Origin: Limonium bicolor
Taxonomy: Eukaryota; Streptophyta; Magnoliopsida; Caryophyllales; Plumbaginaceae
Length of the DNA: 64,000 bases
Direction of reading: 5' to 3'
NCBI GenBank assembly: GCA_023374045.1
Contig: CM041778.1
Span: 92,382,839 to 92,446,838 of the forward strand
Position 1 is the stretch's first letter. The number at the start of each line of letters is the position of its first letter. A program made the translations under genes and the position numbers. The notes below the pieces were generated by a model. The model ran no database searches and was not told where the DNA came from. It saw only the letters and a program-made list of their open reading frames with translations. Below, piece by piece: positions 36,361-47,276 of the stretch.

Positions 36361-36805
36361 CACATGATCTGAATCAACTATGGATTATAGACTCAGGAGC
36401 ATCTGAACACGTAACAGGAAATAAAAATGTCTTTGATAACCTGTTTTCTGTTTCTGAACAAAGAGATCTGACTCTTCCTGTGGTCAGACATGTCCAGTTC
36501 ATAGTCATGGAAGTGTCCCGATATGTGAAAACTTTACCCTTTTAGATGTTCTGTATGTTCCTAAGTTTACATTCAACTTAATTTCTGTTAGTAAACTTGC
36601 TGGACAACTTAACATGCCTATTATATTCTCCGATCATGACTGTTTATATGTCAGGTATTCTGAAACAGAATTCAAAGCCAGAATTGGATGTCAACGCTAA
36701 GGTCTTTATTTGCTTGATGTAATTGCTCTAAATGGTTTCCTTGAGAAAACTAGACATAGAACCCACTCTGTTTTGGGTTTTACCAAAAATATGGATAGCA
36801 CTTAT
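36361..36805 (+). pseudogene. Copia protease and start of the pre-integrase region
   Basis: LWIIDSGASEHVTGN near 36380 has the catalytic DSGA of retrotransposon aspartic protease. Further on, LDVLYVPKFTFNLISVSKLA (near 36540) is the conserved stretch before integrase. The frame is broken near 36490, and the gene stops at the gypsy insertion point. Confidence 0.88.
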
Positions 36806-36810
36806 GCTAC

Positions 36811-39800
36811 TGAAATACCCCGTAATTAGAAATAGTGATTAATTAGGCTAATAAATATTTTAGAAGCTTAATTAAGTTATCTAAATAATCATGAGGGAAC
36901 AAATCCCGAAGAAAACGGATCCTTAAAACGGATTAAAAACACTAACGAACCTTAAAGCGCGTTTTTCGAGGACACCGGGAAAACGTGACTTTAAGCGGGT
37001 CAAATAGACTCGTAACAATTTTGGCCAACTAAATAGTCATTAATAAATATTAGTGAAGCTTTAGAACCAATAAAATCAATAAAACGAGAAATTAGTAAAA
37101 ACTGTCAAAAACGGGAAGTTGTGGGGGTAGAAACATAAATAACTCAAGCTTATGTGTCCACTTTTAAAATAAAAGTAGAGTGTGTGTGTGTGTGGGCTGT
37201 GTGGTCCGATTTTGACCCCTCTCTCACACCCTCTCTTAACTCTCTTCTTATGTACAAAACAACAAAACATTAAAAAGCAAAAAGTAAACATTACTTTACT
37301 ACCTCACTCACTTATTCTCTCTCCTATCCCCTCATTCTCTTCACTATCGTACAGACCCCCTCCCTCACTCTCATTCTTCGTTCCTTCTCCAATCGACAAT
37401 CAATGGAGTTTTGAGCACCCACACCAAACCTCCACTTCTCTCATCTTGTTAGGAGTCTAAACCTACTCCAAAAATTACAAAAATTACACCATTGTCATCC
37501 TCTCCTCAAGGAGAACACTAGCCTCTTTTCAAAATGAAAAACAAGAACTTTCATCTCCATGGGTGTGTAGCATTTGGAGCTTCAAGACTACCATTAGAAC
37601 CACCTCCTTCTCCTTGTCATTTTGAGGTAAAAATATTCTTGAAAGCTTACCTTTTTCTAGCCCTTGTGGGCAAAATGAAATTTAGACTAAACCTTGGTTG
37701 GTTCCCTTGTACTCTAGCCGATTTTGGCATTCTTGGAGGAGTTGGAATCTTGTTCTTGAGCCATACCAAGCTTCACTTATACCCTTACAAGGTAATGGAA
37801 TTTCTAAACCCTAAAATATTCATTAAGCTTTAAAGAATGATTAAGGGTAGTTAGTGTATTAAAATGGTGTGTATATATGGGCTGTAGTGTTAGATTGTGA
37901 AGTGCTGTAACCGGTGGAGAGAGAGGAAAGAAAGGAAGGAGGAAGAAAGGAAGAAGAAGAAAAGAAAAACTAGAAGAGGAGCAAGGTAATTATACTCATC
38001 CTTGTGTAGTTTTGTAAATGGTTATGTAACAGATTTTTAGTAGTGTGAATGAGTATTGTAGAATGGTAATGTAGTGGTAGTGTAATGTGTAAGAGAATAC
38101 AAATGTTTTGAACCTTTAAAAGACATTTAAAAACTGTCACAAACTAGATGGGAATTAAATGTTTGAGTGCAGGAATTTAATGTTGTTTAGTGTGGTATTT
38201 GTGTATGAGAGTTGGGTATATTGATATTGGTTATAAACAGGTGGTATGGATCATATATGTGAGTGAAACAATGTGGTGAGAGTGTAAAAATGTAGGGGAG
38301 GTTATGTCAAAATTTACCTAGGACTAGAACACTTAAGAGACTAGAAACTAGGTAAAAATATACCCTTGTAACAGATTTTGATTTGTTGTTTAGTTATGGG
38401 TAAGTATGGAGAGATGTCTAATGCATTAGAAGTTTTAGAAATGACATTAGAAGAGGGAGCTATAGATGGAGAGAGCTAGAGTCAAAATCTGTAGCAAATG
38501 CAACTAAGGAAGATTTAGTGTAAGTGCTGAAATGGAACTTAGGAAAAATGAGGGTGTAAATTAGTGTAGAGATGAGTAATGGGTTAATGGATGAACTAAG
38601 GAGTATTAGGGAGCTAAATTAGTGTTAGAACATGTGGGAATAAGTGTAGGAACAATGGGTAAGTAATGGGTAAGAAGAGGGACTGAAAACAGAAATAAAA
38701 TGCAAATACTGGGCCGGACCGACCTTGGGACCGGACTTGCAAGGTCGGTCGAGCCCAGATTTACAAAGGACGGAAACCTTCTGGAATGGACCGACCTTGG
38801 GACCGGACATGCAAGGTCGGTCGGCCAGAAGAATTTCCCGTAATGTAACCTACTGGAATGGACAGACCTTGCGACCGGACTTGCAAGGTCGGTCGACTCA
38901 AAATTTTTCCGTCATGTAACTTACTGAATGGACCGACCTTGCGACCGGACTTGCAAGATTGGTCGGGCTAAAAATTCTCCGTCAGGTAACTCACTGGAAT
39001 GGACCGACCTTGGGACCGGACTTGCAAGGTCGGTCGGCCCTAAAATTTTCCAGCGTATTTCCCTACTGACTTCGACGACCTTGGGACCCTTGGGTAAGGT
39101 CGGTCGAGTCACAAAATTTTTTTTAAACAAATATATGTATATACATACATGTATATGTATACACACGTATATAAAATATGTAGAAGTACACCCTTGTTGT
39201 GTAAAGAAATAAACTTAAAGTAATGGATAGTAATTAAATAATGTGTAAGTGTAAGAATTGTAGAGGCATAGTAAGTAAGAGTTGAGGAACGTAATAGGGA
39301 TACGAGTTGAGTTAATAGTAGATAATTAATCACTCGATCACATGTATGTTATAGGACTTGATTTGTGAGCACCAAAGGAAAGTTGGGATACAAGTACAAC
39401 GGTGAACGGTATGAATTCCTCATGCCCCGTATGCTATCTTGGTTACTCTGATTTGTGTGTTGTGTGCTAATTGATCACCAAATAAGATAAATGCACGAAT
39501 CGGAGTTATTATGCTTACTTGTGAATATGTAGTGTTGTATCTTGCTGAATATTGTCCTTAAATCATAGTTTGTATAATTCATGAAATGTATGGATGAATA
39601 TGTGTGTGTGAGTATGATGTATTGTATTGTGACCGAATGCATTTGTGATTGGACTTCTAACCGATTCCTAACGAGCTAACCAATCTAACTTAAATTGGTA
39701 ATTAAATGGAATGAGTAGAAGTCCGATATAGATTCGGCCACGCGTGAGGATGAGGAGACACAAGAGTTTGGATCCGATTCCTGACTCTTAAACTGGTCCG

Positions 39801-40733
39801 CGGCCCAAACCCCTTAAATGGGTAGCATCCCGGATTAGTGAGTCAAGTAAATCCCGGTGGTGGGACGGTGTAGTCCCCGGGCCGGAGGTCACACCGACTT
39901 AACATGAGTAAAAGTAAGTAAGTAAGAATGAGTAATAAGTGTGGAAAAGTAAGTAAGTGTAAGTAAGAGAAAGCATTGTGTAATGAGTAAAAGAGTAAAC
40001 TGCATACCGATTAACCCGGATGCGTAACTTGGCTAACACTTGTGAAGGTAAGTATGGTGTGTGCTATTGTACTGTTGCCTTGGATTGTATAATGTATCAT
40101 ATATGAATGTATGTCGTATGCCAAGCATGTATGTATGAAATAAATGAACCGCATGCCTATTCGACCTTAAATAGTCGGCGTGCCCTAGCTAGCACGCGGT
40201 ATATGCGGAGTTTATGCGCAGCTTTTGTTGAGCCCCTTGGGGCGATGTTTTTACTACACGCAGGTACACGAGAAGGGTGAAGATGATGAAGATCTTACTT
40301 GATTTCTTTTTGTCTGTAAACAATGAATTGTGAAAGGTGTACTGTGTTGTACACGGCTGTAGGTTTTTGTTAGCCGGTGTACCATAGGGTACACCCCTTT
40401 TGGATAATGATTGGATGGTGAATTGGTATAGATGAGTAGCTTGTAGAAACTCATAGTTTTTTTTGAGATTGGAAGGGAATGTAATTAAATACTTTAAAAC
40501 ACTCGGTGATCCAGTAATGTAAGTATGTTATCTATTGTATTTGGTATGGAATGTAGTAGCTCGGTATACTTAGGCATCAGACCGTGACTGTAAGTGGTGT
40601 AAGCCTTGCTAACCGTATGGGCGGTTAGCGGCGTTGTATCACCCGCCGTAGTAGTAGCAGTTTCCGCTGCGAGTAGCTTTGATTATTGGGATGATTGGAC
40701 GGTAAGCATAGGATTAACGGTAGGGGTGTTACA
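36811..40733 (+). repeat. 5' LTR of the gypsy element
   Basis: 3.9 kb. It contains a (TG)n run near 37180, a CT-rich stretch 37210-37400, the 72-bp hairpin repeat (38716-39109), and TAAGTAAG repeats near 39910-39960. Open frames in it (for example 37534-37833) are shared with the 3' LTR only because the LTRs are copies, and show no domain. Confidence 0.95.
38716..39109. repeat. 72-bp tandem repeat with internal hairpins (5' LTR copy)
   Basis: Six units of 70-72 bp (starts near 38716, 38788, 38860, 38930, 39001, and a shorter last one near 39070). Each contains GGACCGACCTTG...CAAGGTCGGTCG, an inverted repeat that could fold as a stem. Confidence 0.92.
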
Positions 40734-40738
40734 AAAAG

Positions 40739-40750
40739 TGGTATCAGAGC
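40739..40750 (+). other. Gypsy primer-binding site
   Basis: TGGTATCAGAGC five bases after the LTR, a perfect complement to the initiator tRNA-Met 3' end. Confidence 0.95.
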
Positions 40751-40923
40751 GTAGTTACGCTCTGATGTCCATAGTTACCGAGCATAGGGATTACCGAATT
40801 AGGATTTCAACCGTCTTAAGACGGATACATAGAAACCTAACTAGGAACTACCGTTGTTAACAACGGATACCCTTGACATTCTTATGAACGATACCCTTGC
40901 TTAAATTCAAGATCTTTGGCCAT

Positions 40924-42420
40924 ATGTCACAACCTAATGCAAATGTTAAATATTCAGATGTTAGGAAGAGGTCCAGGTCGTGAGGGGCCAACGACGGACC
41001 GGGCGCGCAGACGATATCTGAAATCGTCACCGCCACGGTAGCACAGATGCTACCCCAAGTAATCACTGCTATGCAGCAAAACCAGCAAACCAACAGGCTC
41101 AAACGGGACCAATCCCGCCCCCTGCACCCAGAGAAGTAAACTGGGTAAAAGCTATCGCAGATCTTCGACCTCCATGCTTTAGAGGCGAGAGCGATCTTGC
41201 TAAACTTGAAGCTTACATCTCCGAAATGGAGACGGCGTTCGAAACCCTCGAAGCTCCTGCTGGAGTTTGAGTTAGAGTAGCGGCTTACTACCTCAAGGAT
41301 GCTGCTATGGATTGGTGGAAGCTTGTCAAGCACGAATATGTCGACGACCCCACCTTCGATTGGGAGTCCTTTGCCTCTCTCCTCCGATCCAAATACTATC
41401 CGGAGCATGTGAAAACTAAGAAAAGGCTAGAGCTGGATGCCTTGAAAATGACAGAGAAGATGTCTGTCGACGAGTATTACCGCACCTTCACCTCCATTCT
41501 CCGTCTTCTACCCGACCTTGGGTACACCGGCCAGGTGTTGGTCGATCGCTTCTATGGCGGTCTGAGCCATCGCCTGCGGTACGGTATGGGCTATACCAGG
41601 TTTACCTCTCTTCAGGTAAATATCGGTTAACCCTAGTACCATTGTAATTCCTTAAATCTTTTCCTTATCTTCCTTTTAAATAAGAATCCCGGCTAATACC
41701 TGAAACTTCAAGAGTGTTATCACGCGGCTTCTCGTGTTGAGATCACTTGCTAGCTAAGGGATGAAGAAACCGCGCTAAAGCGCAAGGCTAACAGTAAGAA
41801 CACTAGTGCCGAGGAGCAGAACTAAGGGAAAAGCTGGAAAAGAAGAAGGGAAAGTTCTTCAATCAAACTCAAAAGAACTTCCCAAGTGAGAGTAGTGCCC
41901 ATGCTGAGAAGGGCAACCCGGTTGAAATTCTTCAGCTAGGTTCATCTGCACCAATGGCTGCACGAAGCCACTGAGATCACACCCACCAAAGGGTAAACTT
42001 CTATTCCTAATTCGTAATCGTACAAGTATCATATCTAGTATATCCACGCACAAATGTGCTAACCCTTTTAAACCTTAGGTTCTGGCTCCGGTTTCACCAA
42101 GAACTTCTCAGATGGCCGCACTTTGTGTGCCGGAAGTGCAATCAAGACCATCCCGGCAAGGATTGCCAATGGAGAGAAATCCGGTGCTACAATTGTCAGA
42201 AGCCCGGACCCGAGCCAACATGTGCCCAGAAGATGCTAAACCCGAGGAAACTTCCAAAGCTACAAACAGAGGGAAGGCAAGGAGGTTGCATTTGGCGATG
42301 CACCGACCCAGCAGGCACCACAGGGACAAGGATCCTGGGGTCCTCAGAGGGGCGCACCCCAGAGGCAGCCTGTCTTGCACGTGATTGACCGTGACGGGTC
42401 CGTTTCTAAGTCTGGCCCAG
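40924..42420 (+). pseudogene. Gypsy Gag with two knuckles, interrupted by intron-like segments
   Basis: The core lies at about 41140-41615: IADLRPPCFRGESD, YYLKDAAMDWWK, WESFASLLRSKYYPEHV and YGGLSHRLRYG, the retrotransposon Gag domain. It is followed by two knuckles (CRKCNQDHPGKDC and CYNCQ...C, near 42138-42235) and a Gln/Gly-rich tail ending GSVSKSGPG at 42420. The segments 41616-41712 (GTAAAT...CAAG) and 41993-42078 (GTAAAC...TTAG) break the frame and look like short introns. The first is one base out of phase. A stop near 41270 and other breaks are present. The start at 40924 is tentative. Confidence 0.8.
42079..42420 (+). other. Gag knuckle exon candidate
   Basis: Bounded by CCTTAG on the left and CCCAG/GTATTATC on the right. 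Its last in-frame residues HVIDRDGSVSKSGPG leave one base (phase 1), which is exactly what the exon at 43452 needs. Confidence 0.5.
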
Positions 42421-43451
42421 GTATTATCTAAACCTTGAATCCTTGAGAAGCATGTCTAAGTATTGGAGTATTTATTTGAGTGAATGCATGAGTAAATGAA
42501 TTGAAGTGTGTAATGAGCACGAAAAGAAGTAGTTGAAACTAGTACTCACCGTAGATGAAATTTATAACCGTAGGAAGCTTTAGTATCTGTTATCCGATAC
42601 CTTCGAAACCAAATCAAGAAGAGACCGACATCACCAATCACCACTACTCCAGTGAGCAGTGTCAGGTCATCCGACCAGGTATGATTTTATTACGGGGATA
42701 CTGGCACCCGAAGCACAAATTTCAATCATTCGACGATGCAACGAACTAGGAACGGGTCAAGGAGGATTTTATACACCCGAATTTCCGGTGGAGCAAAGAT
42801 GAAGCTGAAGATGATGTGCTTGGGAAAGGACTGGAATCCTTATACCAAGACATACCAAGAGACACGAACACAAGACGGAGCGACGCCACCGACAATACCT
42901 CTAGAATTTCAGACACTTGTCACACAAGTAGTAGAACTTGCACAACAATGCGAATATGATCCGATCCCCGCACTTGAAGCGGACCTTTGTATCGTCAACT
43001 TCTATGAGAAAGAAGGACGACTTGGGTTACACCAAGACAAGGACGAGGCAGCGGAATCTCTTGAACAAGGAGTGCCCGTAGTGTCTTGGTCCATTGGTGA
43101 CGACGCCATATTTATGTATAGTGAGCAGAAGCGTGTGGACCTCGCACAGAAACTGGTATTGAGATCAGGAGATGTCCTAATCATGGTGGAAACTCTAGGA
43201 TGCTGTATCACAGGATCAACAAGATCAAGTTGAATACGGCACCACCGGCAATAATTAATGCCACACACATGAAACTAGGACGCCTGAACCTTACCTTTAG
43301 GAAGTATTAAATTCATAGTACCATGTAATGTATTCGTAACGTGTATTAGAGACAACGGTATGTATGATGGTTGGTTTATCAATAAAGAGCAGTGTTGATT
43401 TAATTCCACTTGTGTCCACCATCAATACTTATGAAATTGTGACTTCAATAG
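42421..43451 (+). promoter_or_regulatory. Putative in-phase intron enclosing the AlkB ORF
   Basis: The donor CCCAG/GTATTATC at 42421 and acceptor CTTCAATAG/GTTGTGG at 43451 are both in phase 1. Joining them makes a Gly codon and continues Gag directly into the protease frame (GCGLGTEGNLSIL). An internal acceptor TTTAG/TATC at about 42578 could instead join Gag to the AlkB frame, though one base out. Inferred from sequence only. Confidence 0.45.
42579..43310 (+). pseudogene. AlkB/ALKBH1-like Fe(II)/2-oxoglutarate dioxygenase domain carried by the gypsy element
   Basis: Reads VIRPGMILLRGY (near 42667), IIRRCNELGTGQGGFYTPEF, KMKLKMMCLGKDWNP, GATPPTIPLEF, CIVNFYEKEGRLGLHQDKDE with the iron-binding HxD, PVVSWSIGDDAIFMYS and LRSGDVLI. 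In another frame come GGNSRMLYHRINKIK with the distal His, LNTAPPAIINA and RLNLTFRKY, the RxNxTxR 2-oxoglutarate motif, then TAA at 43308-43310. This matches the plant ALKBH1-type order over a complete domain. Such enzymes remove methyl groups from nucleic acid bases. Phase breaks occur near 42700, 42790 and 43185, each explained by one missing base. It has no introns inside the domain, suggesting capture from spliced RNA. Function in the element is unknown. Confidence 0.85.
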
Positions 43452-45162
43452 GTTGTGGACTCGGTACCGAAGGTAACCTGAGTATCCTCATCGAAGCACA
43501 AGCCAGTAGAAGCGGCACCATCTTAACGGGAACCTTCCCAGTGAAAGGCATTAAAGCCACAGTGTTATTCGACTCCGGCGCCTCTCACACCTTCGTATCA
43601 CCACCTTTCGTGAAGAGGTTGGGGCTAGATGCGGATGAGCTACCGAATTTTCTGGTTACTCTCCCATCGAAGGAGCGAGTAAAGTGTACCAAATATTACA
43701 CATCAGCCACAATCCAAATCAAAGGCGAAACGTTTCCCATCTCCTTTATCGAGTTCAATGGGTTGGGATTCAACTTGATAATCAGAATGAATTGGTTGGA
43801 GCGGCACAAGGGGCGGATCCTCTACGCCGAGCATCGATTGCTGCTCAAGAGTCCTTCTGGGGTTACTGTATCTTACCGCCAGAGACCGAGAGAGCCTTCG
43901 ACCACAGTCATCTCCGCTATGGCCATGTACCGGGAGCTCAGGAAGGGTAAAGAAGTATATTTGTGTTACGTACAAGACCTGGAGAGAGATCCAGAGTTCA
44001 GTAATGATGTACCAATTGTATCCGAATTTCCCGATGTATTCCCTAAGGAGCTACCCGGCATGCCACCTCAGAGAGCGGTAGAATTTGAGATTGACCTCTT
44101 GCCAGGTACCGGTCCCATTGCCAGGGCACCGTACCGCATGGCACCTGCAGAAATGACAGAGTTGAAAGAGCAGTTGCGAGACCTACTCGACAAAGGGTTC
44201 ATACGCCCGAGCGTATCACCCTGGGGAGCACCGGTCCTCTTTGTGAGAAGAAGAGGACGGTAGTCTCCGACTTTGTATTGACTACCGCGAGCTGAATGCG
44301 GTCACAGTCAAGAATAAATACCCATTGCCACGCATCGGCGACCTATTTGACCAGCTGAAAGGAGCCTCAGTCTTCTCCAAGATCGACCTCCATTCTGGGT
44401 ATCATCAGATTGCTATCAAAGAGCAAGACATAGGGAAAACGGCATTCCGTACCAGATATGGCCACTACAAATTCACCGTTATGCCATTCGGTTTGTCAAA
44501 CGCACCAGCAAAATTTATGGATCTCATGAATCGACTATTCAGTGAGCAGTTGGACACATCGTTTGTTGTCTTCATCGACGACATCCTTGTATACTCCAAA
44601 TCAGCAGAAGAACATGAAATTCATTTGAGGAAAGTGCTTGAGACACTGCGCGAGAACCGGCTGTATGCGAAGTTCTCCAAATGCGAGTTCTGGCTAGATC
44701 AGGTATCATTCCTCGGTCATGTCATCTCGAGCGTAGGTATCTCAGTTGACCCTTCTAAGATAGAAGCTGTACGATCATGGCCTAGACCCAAGACTGTTAC
44801 CAACATTAGGAGCTTTCTTGGTCTAGCCGGTTACTACCAGAGATTTGTAAAGGACTTCTCGAAAGTCGCTAAGCCCATGACTACACTGATGAAGAAAGAT
44901 GCACCGTTTCTATGGACAGACGAGTGCGAAGTATCATTTCAGAGCCTAAAAGACTCATTGAACTCAGTGCCCATCCTTACTCTTCCAGAGGGCACAGAGG
45001 GATTTGAGGTATATTGTGATGCATCAGGCAAGGGAATGGGATGCGTACTCATGCAGCATGGCAAGGTTGTAGCTTATGCCTCCCGCCAGCTGAAAAAGCA
45101 TGAGGAGAATTACCCGACACCCGACTTAGAGCTAGGAGCCATTGTCTTCGCCTTGAAGATAT
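43452..45162 (+). pseudogene. Gypsy Pol: protease, reverse transcriptase, RNase H
   Basis: Protease: VLFDSGASHTFVSP (near 43566) with the catalytic DSGA, then IIRMNWLERH in place of the common ILGMDWL. RT: EFPDVFPKELPGMPP, FIRPSVSPWGAPVLFV, a phase break near 44255, [48 protein letters not shown] and the catalytic FIDDILVYS (near 44574). RNase [14 protein letters not shown] and [12 protein letters not shown], ended by TGA at 45162 where other elements have Trp. Order and text are those of plant chromoviruses. Confidence 0.93.
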
Positions 45163-46831
45163 GACGACACTATCTCTATGGGGTAAGCATCACCATCTAC
45201 TCCGACCATAAGAGCTTACAGTATGTATTCACGCAAAAAGAATTGAATTTAAGACAGAGAAGATGGATGGAGTTTCTTTCAGATTACGACATCAATCTAC
45301 AATATAAGGAAGGGAAGACAAATGTGGTAGCCGACGCCCTGAGCCATCGAGCACACTCGCTCAATTCGCTACTTGCTTCTTCTAGCTTGGTTGACGAGGT
45401 GCGAGACGCTCAGTTGAGCGACCCTTACCTAACCGAAATCAGACAGAAGATCACGGATGGTACATTTGAGAAGAAGAAATATGATTTTAAGTTGCATGAA
45501 GATGGTCTGATTCGGCTGAATGGCAGGCTATGCGTCCCCCGAAGCAATGCAGAGCTAAGGGATCGCATCCTGCGAGAGTCACACAGTTCCACATTGTCAG
45601 TCCATCCAGGAGCCTCCAAGATGTACAAAGACATGAAGAGGTACTTCTGGTGGTCTGGGATGAAGTCAGATGTGACAAGTACTTATTGAGATGCTTAACA
45701 TGCCAGAAAGTGAAGTTTGAACATCGTAGACCGGGCGGAATGGTACAATCGATGCCAGTTCCGGAGTGGAAATTTCATGATATCTCCATGGATTTTGTTG
45801 TAGGACTCCCACCTGCCAGGGGAGGACTCAACATGATCTGGGTTGTAGTTGATCGCCTCACCAAGGTGGCCAGATTCATACCGCTGAAGGACACCTGGAA
45901 GGTAGTGAAGCACGCAGAGCTATTCGACAAGGAGATTATCAGACATCACGGAGTCCCGAAAACAATTGTATCTGACCGCGACACAAGATTTCTTTTGAGA
46001 TAATGGAGAGCTACACGGGAAGCGCTGGGTACAGAATTGAAGTTGAGTACTGCCTTCCATCCTCAGACCGACGGTCAGACAGAAAGAACCATCCAGACAC
46101 TGAAGGACATGCTTCGGGGATGTGCCTTAGACTTTCAGGGGAGTTGGTTAGATAAGCTTCATCTTATCGAGTTTTCGTACAATAATAGCTATCACGCCTC
46201 GATTAAGATGTCGTCTTTCCAAGCTTTATATGGTAGACCTTGCCGTATACCCTTGTGTTGGGATGAATCAAGTGAAGCGGTCATCATAGGACCGGAGTAT
46301 CTTGAATAAGTCCAAGCTGAAGTTCAGCAGATTCGAGCATATATGAAGGCAGCCCAAGATTGACAGAAATCCTATGCGGATGTGCGACGACACGACCTTG
46401 AGTTCGCCGTGGGCGACCAAGTGTTCTTGCGCGTTTCACCTATGAAGGGTGTCTTCCGATTTGGCCAGAAGGGCAAGCTGAGCCCAAAGTTTGTAGGGCC
46501 GTATGCTATCACCGAGAGAGTTGTAGCTGTAGCCTACAGGTTAGCATTACCTGAGGACTTGGGACGTGTCCATGATGTATTTCATGTGTCACAACTCAAG
46601 AAGTATATTGCTGATCCTTCTCATGTCATAGAGCCTGAGAGACTATCTATTGAGCCGACCATGAGATATGTCGAGACCCCTGTGAGAATCCTTGATAGGA
46701 AGACCAGAGACACTCGCCATAAGTCTATACGAATGGTGAAAGTCCTATGGTCTAACCACGATGTCGAAGAAGCAACATGGGAGTTAGAAGACGCCATGAA
46801 GGCGAAGTACCCACAGTTATTCATAGACTAG
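45163..46831 (+). pseudogene. Gypsy integrase with chromodomain-like tail
   Basis: Continues as YLYG, SDHKSLQYVF and MEFLSDYDINLQYKEGKTNV. The zinc-binding region comes next ([19 protein letters not shown] and CLTCQKVK). The catalytic triad lies in [21 protein letters not shown] and TDGQTERTIQ. The GPY/F-type region VGPYAITERV follows, then a C-terminal stretch with VKVLWSNHDVEEATWE (to 46829), typical of chromovirus integrases that bind histone marks. Stops lie near 45689, 46001, 46307 and 46362; at least the last three look like C-to-T changes of sense codons. Confidence 0.92.
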
Positions 46832-47263
46832 ATAGTCTAGTGTCTTGTAGATACAGGTATGGGGCGTACCCCTTTTAAGGGGGGTAAAGCCTTTTTGCTT
46901 TTGCATTGCTTCGGGTTAGCATTGCTTAGTGAGTAGGTACTGTAGTAGGTTTTGATAGCACATGTAGTGCGGAGTGTATGTGGTGTGTATGTGTAATGTG
47001 TGGTGTATGGATGTGTATGTACGATGTGTGATGTTTGTGTAATGTGTATTGTGAATTGCAATGTTGTATTGTGGAATGGTATGAATTGAAAATGATGGAT
47101 TGTGTATGTGAATTGGGTATGATGCTTGAAGTGTGTATGCTTGCAATGTGGAAGGAAGTAAACACCTTATAGGTGTAGTAAGACGCATTATGGCAATTGG
47201 TTTGCCTAATGAGTAGAATGGATAAACTATTAACCTTGAGCAACTTTGAGGGCAAAGTTTCTT
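46832..47263. other. Gypsy 3' untranslated region
   Basis: TG-rich simple sequence (46960-47120) between the integrase stop and the polypurine tract. Minus-strand frames across it are artefacts of the TG repeats. Confidence 0.7.
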
Positions 47264-47275
47264 AAGTGGGGTAGA
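47264..47275 (+). other. Gypsy polypurine tract
   Basis: AAGTGGGGTAGA immediately before the 3' LTR. Confidence 0.8.
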
Positions 47276-47276
47276 T

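Noticed and set aside
37534..37833. 99-codon open frame repeated near 48102-48296
   Set aside because: Conserved only because both are copies of the same LTR, recently duplicated by reverse transcription; the second copy is already shortened and there is no domain.
42108..42388. Alternative 90-codon frames on both strands over the Gag knuckles
   Set aside because: The real signal is the knuckle frame and its Gln-rich continuation; the others are shadows, except that a one-base break splits the knuckle region between two plus frames.
46837..47255. Several overlapping minus-strand frames rich in Thr, His and Ile
   Set aside because: Produced by TG-rich simple sequence in the gypsy 3' untranslated region.
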